DNA of 64,000 bases from Mumia sp. ZJ1417 (GTDB taxonomy: Bacteria; Actinomycetota; Actinomycetes; Propionibacteriales; Nocardioidaceae). The DNA is taken from positions 3,286,001 through 3,350,000 of the forward strand of contig NZ_CP059901.1 of the NCBI RefSeq assembly GCF_014127285.1. The letters run 5' to 3'. A model generated the notes under the pieces. The model was not told the DNA's origin, made no database searches, and saw nothing but the letters and a program-made list of their open reading frames with translations. The first letter of the stretch is position 1. The number at the start of each line of letters is the position of its first letter. The position numbers and the translations under genes were made by a program. This document shows positions 31,087 to 39,302 of this stretch, piece by piece.

Positions 31087-31124
31087 TGCACCCACAACCT
31101 ACGGTTGCGTAGGTTGTGGGTGCA
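31087..31124. promoter_or_regulatory. Perfect 17-bp palindrome between divergent zwf and ferredoxin reductase
   Basis: TGCACCCACAACCTACG (31087-31103) pairs with 31108-31124 around a GTTG loop. No gene ends here, so a terminator is unlikely; the inner CCTACG-N4-CGTAGG has the size of a TetR-family site. An operator for the desaturase operon, zwf or both is the best reading. Confidence 0.5.
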
Positions 31125-31155
31125 CAGACGTTCACTCAACCCGTACGGAGCGTTC

Positions 31156-32247
31156 ATGGGAATCGTCCGCAAGGCACTCGCCTCGCGACCGGTCGCCGCC
31201 TTCACCTCCCCCCACACGGTCGACCACTACCTCGACCAGGTGCACCCCATGCTGGCCGTCCACCACGTGCGCGCTCGCGTCGTCGAGGTGATCCGCGAGA
31301 CCGGTGTCGCGAGCACGGTCGTGCTGCGGCCCAATGGCACGTGGCGGGGTTTCAAGCCCGGGCAGCACGTCGAGTTCGGCGTGGAGGTCGACGGCAAGCG
31401 CCGCGTCCGGGTGTTCTCGGTGTCGAGCTCGACACAGCGCAAGGACGGCCTCTTCAGCGTCTCCGTTAAGGCGCACCCCGACGGCTACGTCTCCCAGTAC
31501 CTCCACCACGAGCTCTGCCCGCGCACGCTCGTCCACCTCTCGCAGGCCGACGGCGACTTCGTCCTCCCCGACAGCGTCCCCGACGACCTGCTGCTCCTGT
31601 CCGGCGGCAGCGGCATCACGCCGGTGATGTCGATGCTGCGCACCCTGCGCGACACCGGCCATCGCGGCCGGGTCACGTTCTTGCACTACGCCCGCAGCCG
31701 GGACGACGAGATGTTCTCCGACGAGCTCGACGAGCTCGACACCTCGCTCGACTTCGCGACGGTCGTCCGCATCTACACCCGCGAGCCCGTCGAGGGCGCC
31801 GAGCTCGCCGGCCGCTTCACCGTCGAGCACCTCAAGCACCTCGGCGTCGACGCCGCGAGCACGCTGTCGTACGTCTGCGGCCCGGCCGGCCTCATCGCCA
31901 CGGTTCGCGACGCGTACGACGAGCTGGACGCCGCCGACCAGCTGCGGATGGAGTACTTCAAGGTCCCCACCGTCGACCTCGCCGCCGCCGACGCCACCGG
32001 CACCCTCACCTTCGAGGACTCCGGCATCGCCGCCGACAACTCCGGCACGACCATCCTCGAGCAGGCGGAAGCCGCGGGACTGAAACCCGCGTACGGCTGC
32101 CGCATGGGCGTCTGCAACACCTGCGCCCTCAAGAAGAACCACGGCGCCGTACGCCACGTCATCAGCGGCGAGATCACGGCCAGCACCGACGAGACCATCA
32201 AGATCTGCGTCCAAGTCCCTGTCGGCGACGTCAACGTCGCCCTCTGA
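31156..32247 (+). CDS. Flavodoxin-type ferredoxin reductase with 2Fe-2S domain (desaturase partner)
   Basis: A 363-aa electron-transfer protein. The FAD domain has RVFSVSSS, the NAD domain GGSGITPVMSML and SYVCGPAGL, and a C-terminal plant-type 2Fe-2S domain has Cys315, Cys320, Cys323 and Cys351 (CRMGVCNTC). It matches the mycobacterial Rv3230c, redox partner of DesA3. The ATG follows GGAG; the long open frame upstream is not coding. The desaturase gene follows 53 bp later. Confidence 0.93.
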   Translation: MGIVRKALASRPVAAFTSPHTVDHYLDQVHPMLAVHHVRARVVEVIRETGVASTVVLRPNGTWRGFKPGQHVEFGVEVDGKRRVRVFSVSSSTQRKDGLFSVSVKAHPDGYVSQYLHHELCPRTLVHLSQADGDFVLPDSVPDDLLLLSGGSGITPVMSMLRTLRDTGHRGRVTFLHYARSRDDEMFSDELDELDTSLDFATVVRIYTREPVEGAELAGRFTVEHLKHLGVDAASTLSYVCGPAGLIATVRDAYDELDAADQLRMEYFKVPTVDLAAADATGTLTFEDSGIAADNSGTTILEQAEAAGLKPAYGCRMGVCNTCALKKNHGAVRHVISGEITASTDETIKICVQVPVGDVNVAL

Positions 32248-32254
32248 TTTCGAC

Positions 32255-32277
32255 CCTTCGACAGGCTCAGGACGAAC
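32255..32277 (+). repeat. Single REP-like element (TTCGACAGGCTCA core)
   Basis: The sequence CCTTCGACAGGCTCAGGACG followed by AAC sits between the reductase and desaturase genes and shares the core TTCGACAGGCTCA with the arrays at 52.6 and 53.1 kb. Confidence 0.6.
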
Positions 32278-32300
32278 AAGCTCAATCACCGGAGGAGAGC

Positions 32301-33584
32301 ATGTCCCACTACCGCAAGAAGCACGCGCCGATCGAGCCGCTCAGCGCGTCGAACCACAACAAGGCGCCCGTCCCGCTCGTTGGCGAGGACACCACCACGC
32401 GCGCGACGATCGGCCTCGACCTCATGACGTACGAGCAGCTCGAGGAGTTCGGCCAGGAGCTCGATACGGTCCGCCAGCGGGTCCTCGACGACCTCGGCCA
32501 GAAGGACGCCAACTACATCCGGCGCGTCATGAAGGCTCAGCGGATCTTCGACGTGCTCGGCCGGATCGGCATCTTCATGCCGTTCTTCCCGCCGGTGTTC
32601 GTCGTCGGAATCCTCTGCCTCGGCATCTCCAAGATCCTCGAGAACATGGAGATCGGGCACAACGTGATGCACGGCCAGTACGACTGGATGAACGATCCGG
32701 TCGTCGACGGCAAGAAGTATGAGTGGGACAACGTGGCGCCCGCTGAGGACTGGAAGCACGGCCACAACTACATCCACCACACGTACACGAACATCCACGG
32801 CATGGACCGGGACATCGGCTACAACATGTTCCGGATCGACGAGGAGCAGCCGTGGTACCCGAGCCACCGCTTCAACCTGCCGCTGGCGACCATGCTGATG
32901 CTCTTCTTCGAGTGGGGTGTGATGTACCACGGCATCGAGCTGGACGAGTACCTCGGCGGACGCATGAGCAAGTCCGAGTTCAAGGCCCGTAAGAAGCGCG
33001 CCTGGCAGAAGGTCCGCCGCCAGGTCGTCAAGGACTACGTCGCGTTCCCGCTGGCCTCGGTCGCGCTGGTGCCGTTCACCTCGTGGTGGGTGCCGCTCGC
33101 GGTCCTGGGCGGCAACGTCGTCGCCAACATCATCCGCAACATCTGGACGTTCATCATCATCTTCTGCGGCCACTTCCCCGCGGAGGTCGAGACCTTCAGG
33201 GAGGAAGACGCGCTCAACGAGACCCGCGGCCAGTGGTACCTGCGCCAGCTCCTGGGCTCGGCCAACATCACCGGCACCCCGGTCTTCCACGTGCTGACGG
33301 GCAACCTGTCGTACCAGATCGAGCACCATCTCTTCCCCGACATCCCGGCCCGCCGCTACCCGGAGGTCGCGAAGGACGTGCACCGTCTGGTCGAGAAGTA
33401 CGGGCTGCGCTACAACACCGGCCGCCTCTCGAAGCAGATCGGCAGCGTCGCGATCCAGCTGGCCGCGCTCGGCAAGAAGCCGTCCGACCCGTACAAGGTC
33501 GGCAACTCTCCGGAGTCGAAGGCACTTCGCCGCGAGAAGCGTGAGGCCGAGAAGGCTGCCCGCGAGGCGATGGCGAACGCCTGA
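32301..33584 (+). CDS. Membrane fatty-acid (acyl-CoA) desaturase, DesA3-like
   Basis: An integral di-iron desaturase of 427 aa. Three His boxes are present: GHNVMH (119-124), HGHNYIHH (153-160) and YQIEHHLFP near the C-terminus. In mycobacteria the related DesA3 makes oleoyl-CoA from stearoyl-CoA with the reductase encoded just upstream, and the same is inferred here. The ATG has GGAGGAG upstream. The C-terminus is a charged helical tail (RREKREAEKAAREA). Confidence 0.93.
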   Translation: MSHYRKKHAPIEPLSASNHNKAPVPLVGEDTTTRATIGLDLMTYEQLEEFGQELDTVRQRVLDDLGQKDANYIRRVMKAQRIFDVLGRIGIFMPFFPPVFVVGILCLGISKILENMEIGHNVMHGQYDWMNDPVVDGKKYEWDNVAPAEDWKHGHNYIHHTYTNIHGMDRDIGYNMFRIDEEQPWYPSHRFNLPLATMLMLFFEWGVMYHGIELDEYLGGRMSKSEFKARKKRAWQKVRRQVVKDYVAFPLASVALVPFTSWWVPLAVLGGNVVANIIRNIWTFIIIFCGHFPAEVETFREEDALNETRGQWYLRQLLGSANITGTPVFHVLTGNLSYQIEHHLFPDIPARRYPEVAKDVHRLVEKYGLRYNTGRLSKQIGSVAIQLAALGKKPSDPYKVGNSPESKALRREKREAEKAAREAMANA

Positions 33585-33615
33585 GGTTCCTGCCCGCATC
33601 GCTTGACCGATGAGG

Positions 33616-33648
33616 AGGGGTTCCGCCCACTGGCTGGGCGGAACCCCT
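33616..33648. terminator. Bidirectional terminator hairpin after the desaturase
   Basis: A perfect 14-bp stem, AGGGGTTCCGCCCA (33616-33629) with 33635-33648, encloses a 5-base loop in the gap between convergent desaturase and copper ATPase genes. Confidence 0.75.
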
Positions 33649-33657
33649 CATCGTTCG

Positions 33658-35715
33658 TCAGCGGACAGCGCGTACGGAGGCCTCCGGGCTGAGGTCGAGC
33701 CGGCGCAGCGTCTGAGCGTTGAGCGCGACGATGACCGTGGACGCCGACATGAGGATCGCTCCCACCGACATCGGGAGCACGAACCCGACCGGCGCGAGCA
33801 CGCCCGCCGCGAGCGGGACGGAGATCAGGTTGTAGCCCGCGGCCCACCAGAGGTTCTGCTTCATCTTGCGATAGCTGGCGCGTGACAGCTCGCGCACCGA
33901 CAGCACCGAACGCGGGTCGTCGCTGGCCAGGATCACCCCGGCCGACGCGATCGCGACGTCCGTGCCGGCACCGATCGCGATGCCGACGTCGGCCTGCGCG
34001 AGTGCCGGCGCATCGTTGACGCCGTCGCCGACCATCGCGACCTTGCGACCCTCGTCCTGCAGCGACGCGACCGACGCGGCCTTGTCCTCCGGGCGCACTC
34101 CGGCGAAGACACGGTCGATGCCGAGCTCGTCACCGACCGCGCGCGCGACCGCTTCGGCGTCACCGGTGATCATCACGACCTGCACACCGAGCCGGTGGAG
34201 CGCGTCGACGGCCTCACGCGACTCCTGGCGCACCTCGTCGGCGAGCGACAACGCCCCTGCCGGCCGGCCGTCGACGACCACGTGGAGGATGATCGCGCCC
34301 TCGGCACGCCACGTGTCGGCGACCGGGAGCTCGTTGGCGTGCTCCTGCGCGAGGAGCGCCGGCCCGCCCACCTGGACGCGGTGGCCGTCGACGGTCGCCG
34401 AGACGCCGACCGCCGGTGACGACGAGAACCCCGAGGCCTCAGGCACCGTCAACCCACGTTGCCGTGCGGCCTCCACGATCGCCTTGGCCAGCGGGTGCTC
34501 GCTATCGGACTCGGCCGCAGCCGCGAGCGCGAGCACGCGATCAGCGTCCTCCCCCGCCGCAGGCTCGACGGCGCTGACGGCAGGCTCCCCCTTGGTCAGG
34601 GTGCCGGTCTTGTCGAACAGCACGGTGTCGACCGTCCGCATGCTCTCCAGGGCCAGCCGGTCCTTCACGAGCACCCCGCCGCGGGCGGCGCGCTCGGTCG
34701 CGATCGAGACGACCAGCGGGATCGCGAGGCCGAGGGCGTGGGGGCACGCGATCACGAGCACCGTGATGGTGCGGATCACGGCCTCGTCGGGCTGCCCGAT
34801 GAGCGACCACACCACCGCTGTGATCGCCGCAGAGCCGAGCGCGAACCAGAACAGCCACGCGGCGGCGGTGTCGGCGATCCGCTGGGCCCGTGACGACGAG
34901 CTCTGCGCGTCGGCGACCAGCCGCTGGATGCCTGCCAGCGCGGTGTCGTCGCCGACCGCGCTCACGCGGACCCGAAGACCCGAGTCCGTCGCGACCGTCC
35001 CGGCGACGACGCCGTCTCCGACCGTACGACGCACCGGACGCGACTCGCCCGTCACCATCGACTCGTCGACGTCGGCGGCCCCCTCCGTCACGACCCCGTC
35101 AGCCGGCACGCTCGCGCCGGGGCGGACGACGACGAGGTCACCGACCTGCAGGGCGGACGGCGCGACCGTCACCACCTCGTCGCCCTCCACCCGCTCCGCC
35201 TCGTCGGGCAGCAGCGCCGCGAGCGAGTCCAGCGCCGAGGTGGTCTGAGCCAGCGACCGCATCTCGATCCAGTGACCGAGCAGCATGATCACGATCAGCA
35301 GCGCGAGCTCCCACCAGAAGTCGAGCTCGTGATGGAGGAGCCCGAGGCTCGCGCCCCAGGACGACACGAAGGCGACGGTGATCGCGAGCCCGATGAGCAG
35401 CATCATCCCGGGCTGACGCGACCGGATCTCGCTGACGGCGCCGGTCAGGAACGGCCTGCCGCCCCACACGTACATGACGGTGCCGAGCACCGGCGAGACC
35501 CACTCGACCCAGCTGGCGCCTGGGAGGTCGTAGCCGATGATCGCGGCGAACATCGCCGAGCAGAGCACCACAGGGACGGCGAGACCCAGCATGATCCAGA
35601 AGAGCCGCCGGAACTGGGCCACGTGGTCACCGTGCCCGCCGTGCGCGTGCCCGTGCCCGCCGTGCCCGTCGTGGGCGGGCACCGTCTCGTGCGTGTGGTG
35701 GTCGTGAGTGGTCAT
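33658..35715 (-). CDS. copB: Heavy-metal P1B-type ATPase, CopB-like (CPH motif)
   Basis: A metal-exporting P-type ATPase of 685 aa. The N-terminus lacks a CxxC heavy-metal domain but has 13 His in the first 31 residues. Motifs are TGES in the actuator, CPH at 324-326, the phosphorylated Asp in DKTGTLT (368), EHPLAKA, and GDGVNDAPALAQAD. CPH with a His-rich tail marks the P1B-3 (CopB) group, exporting Cu(II) or Cu(I)/Ag(I). A CsoR-like box lies 12 bp upstream of the ATG. Confidence 0.92.
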   Translation of the reverse strand: MTTHDHHTHETVPAHDGHGGHGHAHGGHGDHVAQFRRLFWIMLGLAVPVVLCSAMFAAIIGYDLPGASWVEWVSPVLGTVMYVWGGRPFLTGAVSEIRSRQPGMMLLIGLAITVAFVSSWGASLGLLHHELDFWWELALLIVIMLLGHWIEMRSLAQTTSALDSLAALLPDEAERVEGDEVVTVAPSALQVGDLVVVRPGASVPADGVVTEGAADVDESMVTGESRPVRRTVGDGVVAGTVATDSGLRVRVSAVGDDTALAGIQRLVADAQSSSSRAQRIADTAAAWLFWFALGSAAITAVVWSLIGQPDEAVIRTITVLVIACPHALGLAIPLVVSIATERAARGGVLVKDRLALESMRTVDTVLFDKTGTLTKGEPAVSAVEPAAGEDADRVLALAAAAESDSEHPLAKAIVEAARQRGLTVPEASGFSSSPAVGVSATVDGHRVQVGGPALLAQEHANELPVADTWRAEGAIILHVVVDGRPAGALSLADEVRQESREAVDALHRLGVQVVMITGDAEAVARAVGDELGIDRVFAGVRPEDKAASVASLQDEGRKVAMVGDGVNDAPALAQADVGIAIGAGTDVAIASAGVILASDDPRSVLSVRELSRASYRKMKQNLWWAAGYNLISVPLAAGVLAPVGFVLPMSVGAILMSASTVIVALNAQTLRRLDLSPEASVRAVR

Positions 35716-35726
35716 GATCTCGAAGG

Positions 35727-35745
35727 TATACCCCTAGGGGGTATA
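35727..35745. promoter_or_regulatory. CsoR-like copper operator upstream of copB
   Basis: TATACCCCTAGGGGGTATA is a near-perfect palindrome with 8-bp arms around TAG. It has the C4-5/G4-5 run and flanking TAT/ATA of CsoR-family sites. It overlaps the stop codon and last codons of the M4 protease gene and lies just before copB. No csoR gene is in the window. Confidence 0.7.
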
Positions 35746-37071
35746 GGGCAAGCCCTCGCCGAGGACGAGAGAGGCGACCCGCGACAGCTCGGGCGTCAAG
35801 GCGACCTCGGGCACCGTGACCTCCTCGTCGCCGTACGCGAACGTGTAGATAAACCGGTCCGGATCGGCCCGCACGTCACTGATAGACGCGAGGTCCGTAC
35901 GGCCGAGCAGGGCGGCAACCTCGGCCCCGACCTCGCCGTCGTCGAGGTCGAGGACGCCCTCGCGCACCAGGCCGGCGAACCCACCGGACCGCTGGACCCG
36001 CACCGTGCCCGTCGGGAACCCGGCCGGCTCCCGCGATGGGGCATCCACGCCCGGCACCACCCCCACCTCAGCCCACGCCTCGCGGACCAGCTGCGCCTCG
36101 CGCGCACCGAACAACCGCTCGGCCGCCTCGACCGTGGCTGACCCGAACCCCGCAAAGCCGGTCCGCGAACCCACCGAACCGCCGCTCAGCGCCGCGTACC
36201 AGATCTGTCCGGGCACCTCCCAGCTGTTGCCGCCGAGGGCGAGCGCCGCCAGCGCGAACGCGCGGTTGGGGATGCCCGAGTTGATATGGACTCCCCCGTT
36301 GTCAGCCTGGGTCTCGACGTAGTCCCGCATCGACCCGACCTGCGGGTCCTTGCCGAGCAGCGGGTCGTCGTACGCCGTCCCCGGCTCGCGCATCGATCGC
36401 AGCGCGACGGCGTCGATGCCCGCGACGAACAATCCCTCCCCGATCAGCCAGTCGGCCTGCTCCGCGCTCTGCCCGAGCGCCTGCTGCTTGGCCAGCGCTG
36501 CGAAGCAGTCGGACATGGACTCGTTCAGCGCCCCCGACTGGTCGGCATAGACGAGGTCGGCGGTGAACTGCGTGACGCCGTGGACGAACTCGTGGAAGAG
36601 CACGTCGGGCGGTTTGGTGAACCGCTCGAACACCTCGCCGTCGCCGTCGCCGAAGACGAGCTGCTGTCCGTCCCAGAAGGCGTTGTCGTAGCGCTGGCCG
36701 TAGTGGACCGTCACCGTGACCGGACTGCCGGCGCCGTCGATGCCGTCCCGCCCGAACTGCGTGGCGAACAACGTGTGGATGACGCCGGTGTTGTCGTACG
36801 CCTCGTCGACCGCGAGGTCGCCGGTCGGCGGCTCGTCGTCGCCGCGCGCTTTGTCGCCCGGGAGCCGGGTCGTGCCCGCGGCGGTGAAGATCGTCTTGGT
36901 GCCGTCGGCGTCGACCGGCACGTCGAGGTCGGTCACGGACGCGGTACGGCGGCGCTCGCGAAGGTCGGCGTCGAGCGCACGCGTCTGCGCACAGCACCGG
37001 GACACGTCGACGCGGCCGGTCGCCTCGGCGATGTGGGCGAGCAGGTAGGGCGGGACGAAGGTGCAGCTCAT
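35734..37071 (-). CDS. Protealysin-like M4 metallopeptidase with emfourin-like C-terminus
   Basis: A zinc protease of 445 aa. It starts with a short propeptide-like FVPPYLLAHIAEATG, as in protealysin, and has no signal peptide. Catalytic motifs are HEFVH (160-164), NESMSD with the third ligand Glu184, and DNGGVHINSGIPNRAF with His262. Residues about 355-437 (VRVQRSGGFAGL, DRFIYTFAYGDEEVTVPE) resemble emfourin, the protealysin inhibitor, here on the same chain. The ATG at 37071 is chosen because the frame further up is made of repeats. Confidence 0.85.
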   Translation of the reverse strand: MSCTFVPPYLLAHIAEATGRVDVSRCCAQTRALDADLRERRRTASVTDLDVPVDADGTKTIFTAAGTTRLPGDKARGDDEPPTGDLAVDEAYDNTGVIHTLFATQFGRDGIDGAGSPVTVTVHYGQRYDNAFWDGQQLVFGDGDGEVFERFTKPPDVLFHEFVHGVTQFTADLVYADQSGALNESMSDCFAALAKQQALGQSAEQADWLIGEGLFVAGIDAVALRSMREPGTAYDDPLLGKDPQVGSMRDYVETQADNGGVHINSGIPNRAFALAALALGGNSWEVPGQIWYAALSGGSVGSRTGFAGFGSATVEAAERLFGAREAQLVREAWAEVGVVPGVDAPSREPAGFPTGTVRVQRSGGFAGLVREGVLDLDDGEVGAEVAALLGRTDLASISDVRADPDRFIYTFAYGDEEVTVPEVALTPELSRVASLVLGEGLPYTP

Positions 37072-37110
37072 CCCCCAGTCGTACCGCGCGCCACCGACAC
37101 CGGCGAGCCG

Positions 37111-37190
37111 GTCGAGCCGCCCCGCCGCCGGTCGAGCCGCCCCGCCGCCGGTCGAGCCGCCCCGCCGCCGGTCGAGCCTGTCGAGACCCC
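37111..37190. repeat. 20-bp tandem repeat ending in a REP-like arm
   Basis: GTCGAGCCGCCCCGCCGCCG is repeated three times (37111-37170), followed by GTCGAGCCTGTCGAGACCCC, a variant of the TGAGCCTGTCGAAACC element found at 52.6 kb. It fills the space between the response-regulator stop and the M4 protease start. Confidence 0.8.
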
Positions 37191-37877
37191 TCAGATCAGG
37201 CGACGGTCGTTCGCCCATCGCGTCAACTCGTGACGGCTCGACAGCTGGAGCTTGCGCAGCACGGACGACACGTGGGTCTCGACGGTCTTCACCGAGATGA
37301 ACAGCTCCTTCGCGACCTCCTTGTAGGCGTAGCCGCGCGCGATCAGACGCATCACCTCGCGCTCGCGGTCGGTGAGCCGGTCAAGATCGGAGTCGACCTG
37401 CGCGACCTCGATCGTCCCGGCGAACGCGTCCAGCACGAATCCGGCCAGCCGTGGGGAGAACACCGCGTCGCCGCCCGCGACCCGCCGGATCGCGTCGATC
37501 AGCTCGTCACCGGTGATGTTCTTGGTGACGTAGCCGCGCGCACCGGCCCGGATCACGCCGATCACGTCCTCGGCAGCGTCACTGACCGACAGCGCGAGGA
37601 ACTTCGTCTCCGGGTGACGCGTCGCCACGCGTCGGAGGACCTCCGCTCCTCCACCGCCCGGAAGATGCACGTCGAGGAGCACGACCGCGGGCTGGTACGT
37701 CTCGACCGCGGCGATCGCCTCGTCGACGTCACCGGCCTCCGCGACGATCCGCACCGCGCTGCCGAGCTCGGCGCGCACGCCGGTCCTGAACATCGCGTGG
37801 TCGTCGACGAGCAGGACCGTCAGGTCACGCCCGCCTGCCGCGCCCGTACCACCGGTCTGACTCGGGGTGCTGCTCAC
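37191..37877 (-). CDS. NarL/LuxR-type response regulator of the PspC-kinase system
   Basis: A 228-aa response regulator. The receiver has DDHAMFRTG, the phospho-acceptor Asp in VVLLDVHLPG and the switch Lys in GYVTKNI; the C-terminal LuxR helix-turn-helix reads LTDREREVMRLIARGYAYKE with SVKTVETHVSSVLRKL. It overlaps the histidine kinase gene by 4 bp, so the two form one signalling pair. Confidence 0.93.
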   Translation of the reverse strand: MSSTPSQTGGTGAAGGRDLTVLLVDDHAMFRTGVRAELGSAVRIVAEAGDVDEAIAAVETYQPAVVLLDVHLPGGGGAEVLRRVATRHPETKFLALSVSDAAEDVIGVIRAGARGYVTKNITGDELIDAIRRVAGGDAVFSPRLAGFVLDAFAGTIEVAQVDSDLDRLTDREREVMRLIARGYAYKEVAKELFISVKTVETHVSSVLRKLQLSSRHELTRWANDRRLI

Positions 37878-39154
37878 GTGTCTGCTCCTCCGTCCGCGCC
37901 CTCGGGCGCACCGTCACGTCCGCCGTTCGGCGACCGGTCGCGTACGAGGGGCAGCGCCAGCCGCACCTCAGTGCCGTCCCCCGGGCTTGAGCGTACGACG
38001 GCGGTCCCACCGTGCCGCTCCATCCTCGCGACCAGCGAGCGACGGATCCCCAGCCGGTCCTCGGGCACCTGGGCCGGGTCAAAGCCGTGGCCGCGGTCAC
38101 GGACAAACACCTCCGCCGCCGTCCCGCTCACCTCGACGTAGACGTCGATGCGGTCCGCGCCCGAGTGCTTGACGGCGTTGGTCATCGCCTCGCGGGCGGC
38201 GGCACGCAGCGCGTCGACGTCGGGGTCGGGCTCGGCATCGCCGACGCCCACCACCTCGATCGGGATCCGGTATGCCGTCTCGATCTCGGTCGCGTCGGCC
38301 ACCAGACCCTTGCGGAGCGTCGTGCCGTCGTCGGCAGGCTCCCCGTACAGCCAGTCGCGCAGCTCGCGCTCCTGCCGTCGGGCCAGCGTCGCGACCTGTG
38401 CCGGGTCGTTCGCGTTCTTCTGGAGCAGCGCGAGGGTCTGGAGCACCGAGTCGTGCAGGTGAGCGGCGACGTCGGCACGCTCCTGCGACCGCACCCGCTC
38501 ACGCCGCTCCTCTCCCAGCGTCGCGAGGAGGCGGACGATCCACGGCCCGAGAAGCAGGCCCGCTCCCGCGACAGCCACCACGAGCGCGCCCAGCAGCTGA
38601 GCCGCGGACTCCAGCCCGCCCCCGAGCTGGGCGACGAAGACGCCGTACGCGATGAGGACCAGCAGCGTGCCCGCGGCGGTCCTCAGGACCGCCTGCCATC
38701 CCGACGTCTCCCGGACCCAGCGGCGCAGCGACCGGTCGTCGGCCTGGCGCCAGATCAGGGCGAAGCCGGTGATCGCCAGGACGGCGGGGAAGAGCAGGCT
38801 CCCCACGCGATCGCTGCCGACGACGATGAAGACCATCCCGACGCCCAGCACGACGAGGGCGGCGGTCTGCAGCGTGCTGCGGTTGGACTGCGCCTCGTCC
38901 TCCTCGTCGCTGCGCAGCCCGCGCCGCGTCGCGCTGGCGAGACCGGGCGAGCCCTCAGCGCCGCCGAGCGGGACGAAGACCCAGAACGCCGCGTACGCGA
39001 GGACCCCGGCGAGCTGGAAGAGGGTCGTCAGGACGAACGCGAGGCGCACCCACAGCACAGGGACACCGAGATGGTCGGCGAGTCCCTGCGCGACCCCGCC
39101 GAGCACGCGCGGGCTCGGGGAGCGGTAGAGCCGGCGCACCGGCGTCGCAGTCAT
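37874..39154 (-). CDS. Sensor histidine kinase with N-terminal PspC domain
   Basis: A 426-aa kinase. Residues 7-65 are a PspC domain (LYRSPSPRVLGGVAQGLADH) with one helix, followed by about four more membrane spans. The phospho-acceptor His234 lies in HLHDSVLQTLALL (HisKA_3), and the ATPase domain has EAMTNAVKHSG and DRGHGFDP. PspC/Lia-type kinases of this form sense envelope stress. The ATG at 39154 is chosen; a GTG at 39175 would add seven residues. It is divergent from another PspC operon. Confidence 0.9.
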   Translation of the reverse strand: MTATPVRRLYRSPSPRVLGGVAQGLADHLGVPVLWVRLAFVLTTLFQLAGVLAYAAFWVFVPLGGAEGSPGLASATRRGLRSDEEDEAQSNRSTLQTAALVVLGVGMVFIVVGSDRVGSLLFPAVLAITGFALIWRQADDRSLRRWVRETSGWQAVLRTAAGTLLVLIAYGVFVAQLGGGLESAAQLLGALVVAVAGAGLLLGPWIVRLLATLGEERRERVRSQERADVAAHLHDSVLQTLALLQKNANDPAQVATLARRQERELRDWLYGEPADDGTTLRKGLVADATEIETAYRIPIEVVGVGDAEPDPDVDALRAAAREAMTNAVKHSGADRIDVYVEVSGTAAEVFVRDRGHGFDPAQVPEDRLGIRRSLVARMERHGGTAVVRSSPGDGTEVRLALPLVRDRSPNGGRDGAPEGADGGADT

Positions 39155-39302
39155 CGTCACGCTACCGATCGTCACACGCTGGCGGTGCTGCGGACCAGCC
39201 GGATCGACCCCTGCCGGACCCTGGCCCGGCGGGCGGCCGGCCCGGTACGGATCAGGGGTCTCACCCATACTGCGGAGGGACGACGCGCAGCAGGATGGAC
39301 AC

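Noticed and set aside
32286-33599. 437-aa open frame on the minus strand
   Set aside because: Antisense to the desaturase with its three His boxes.
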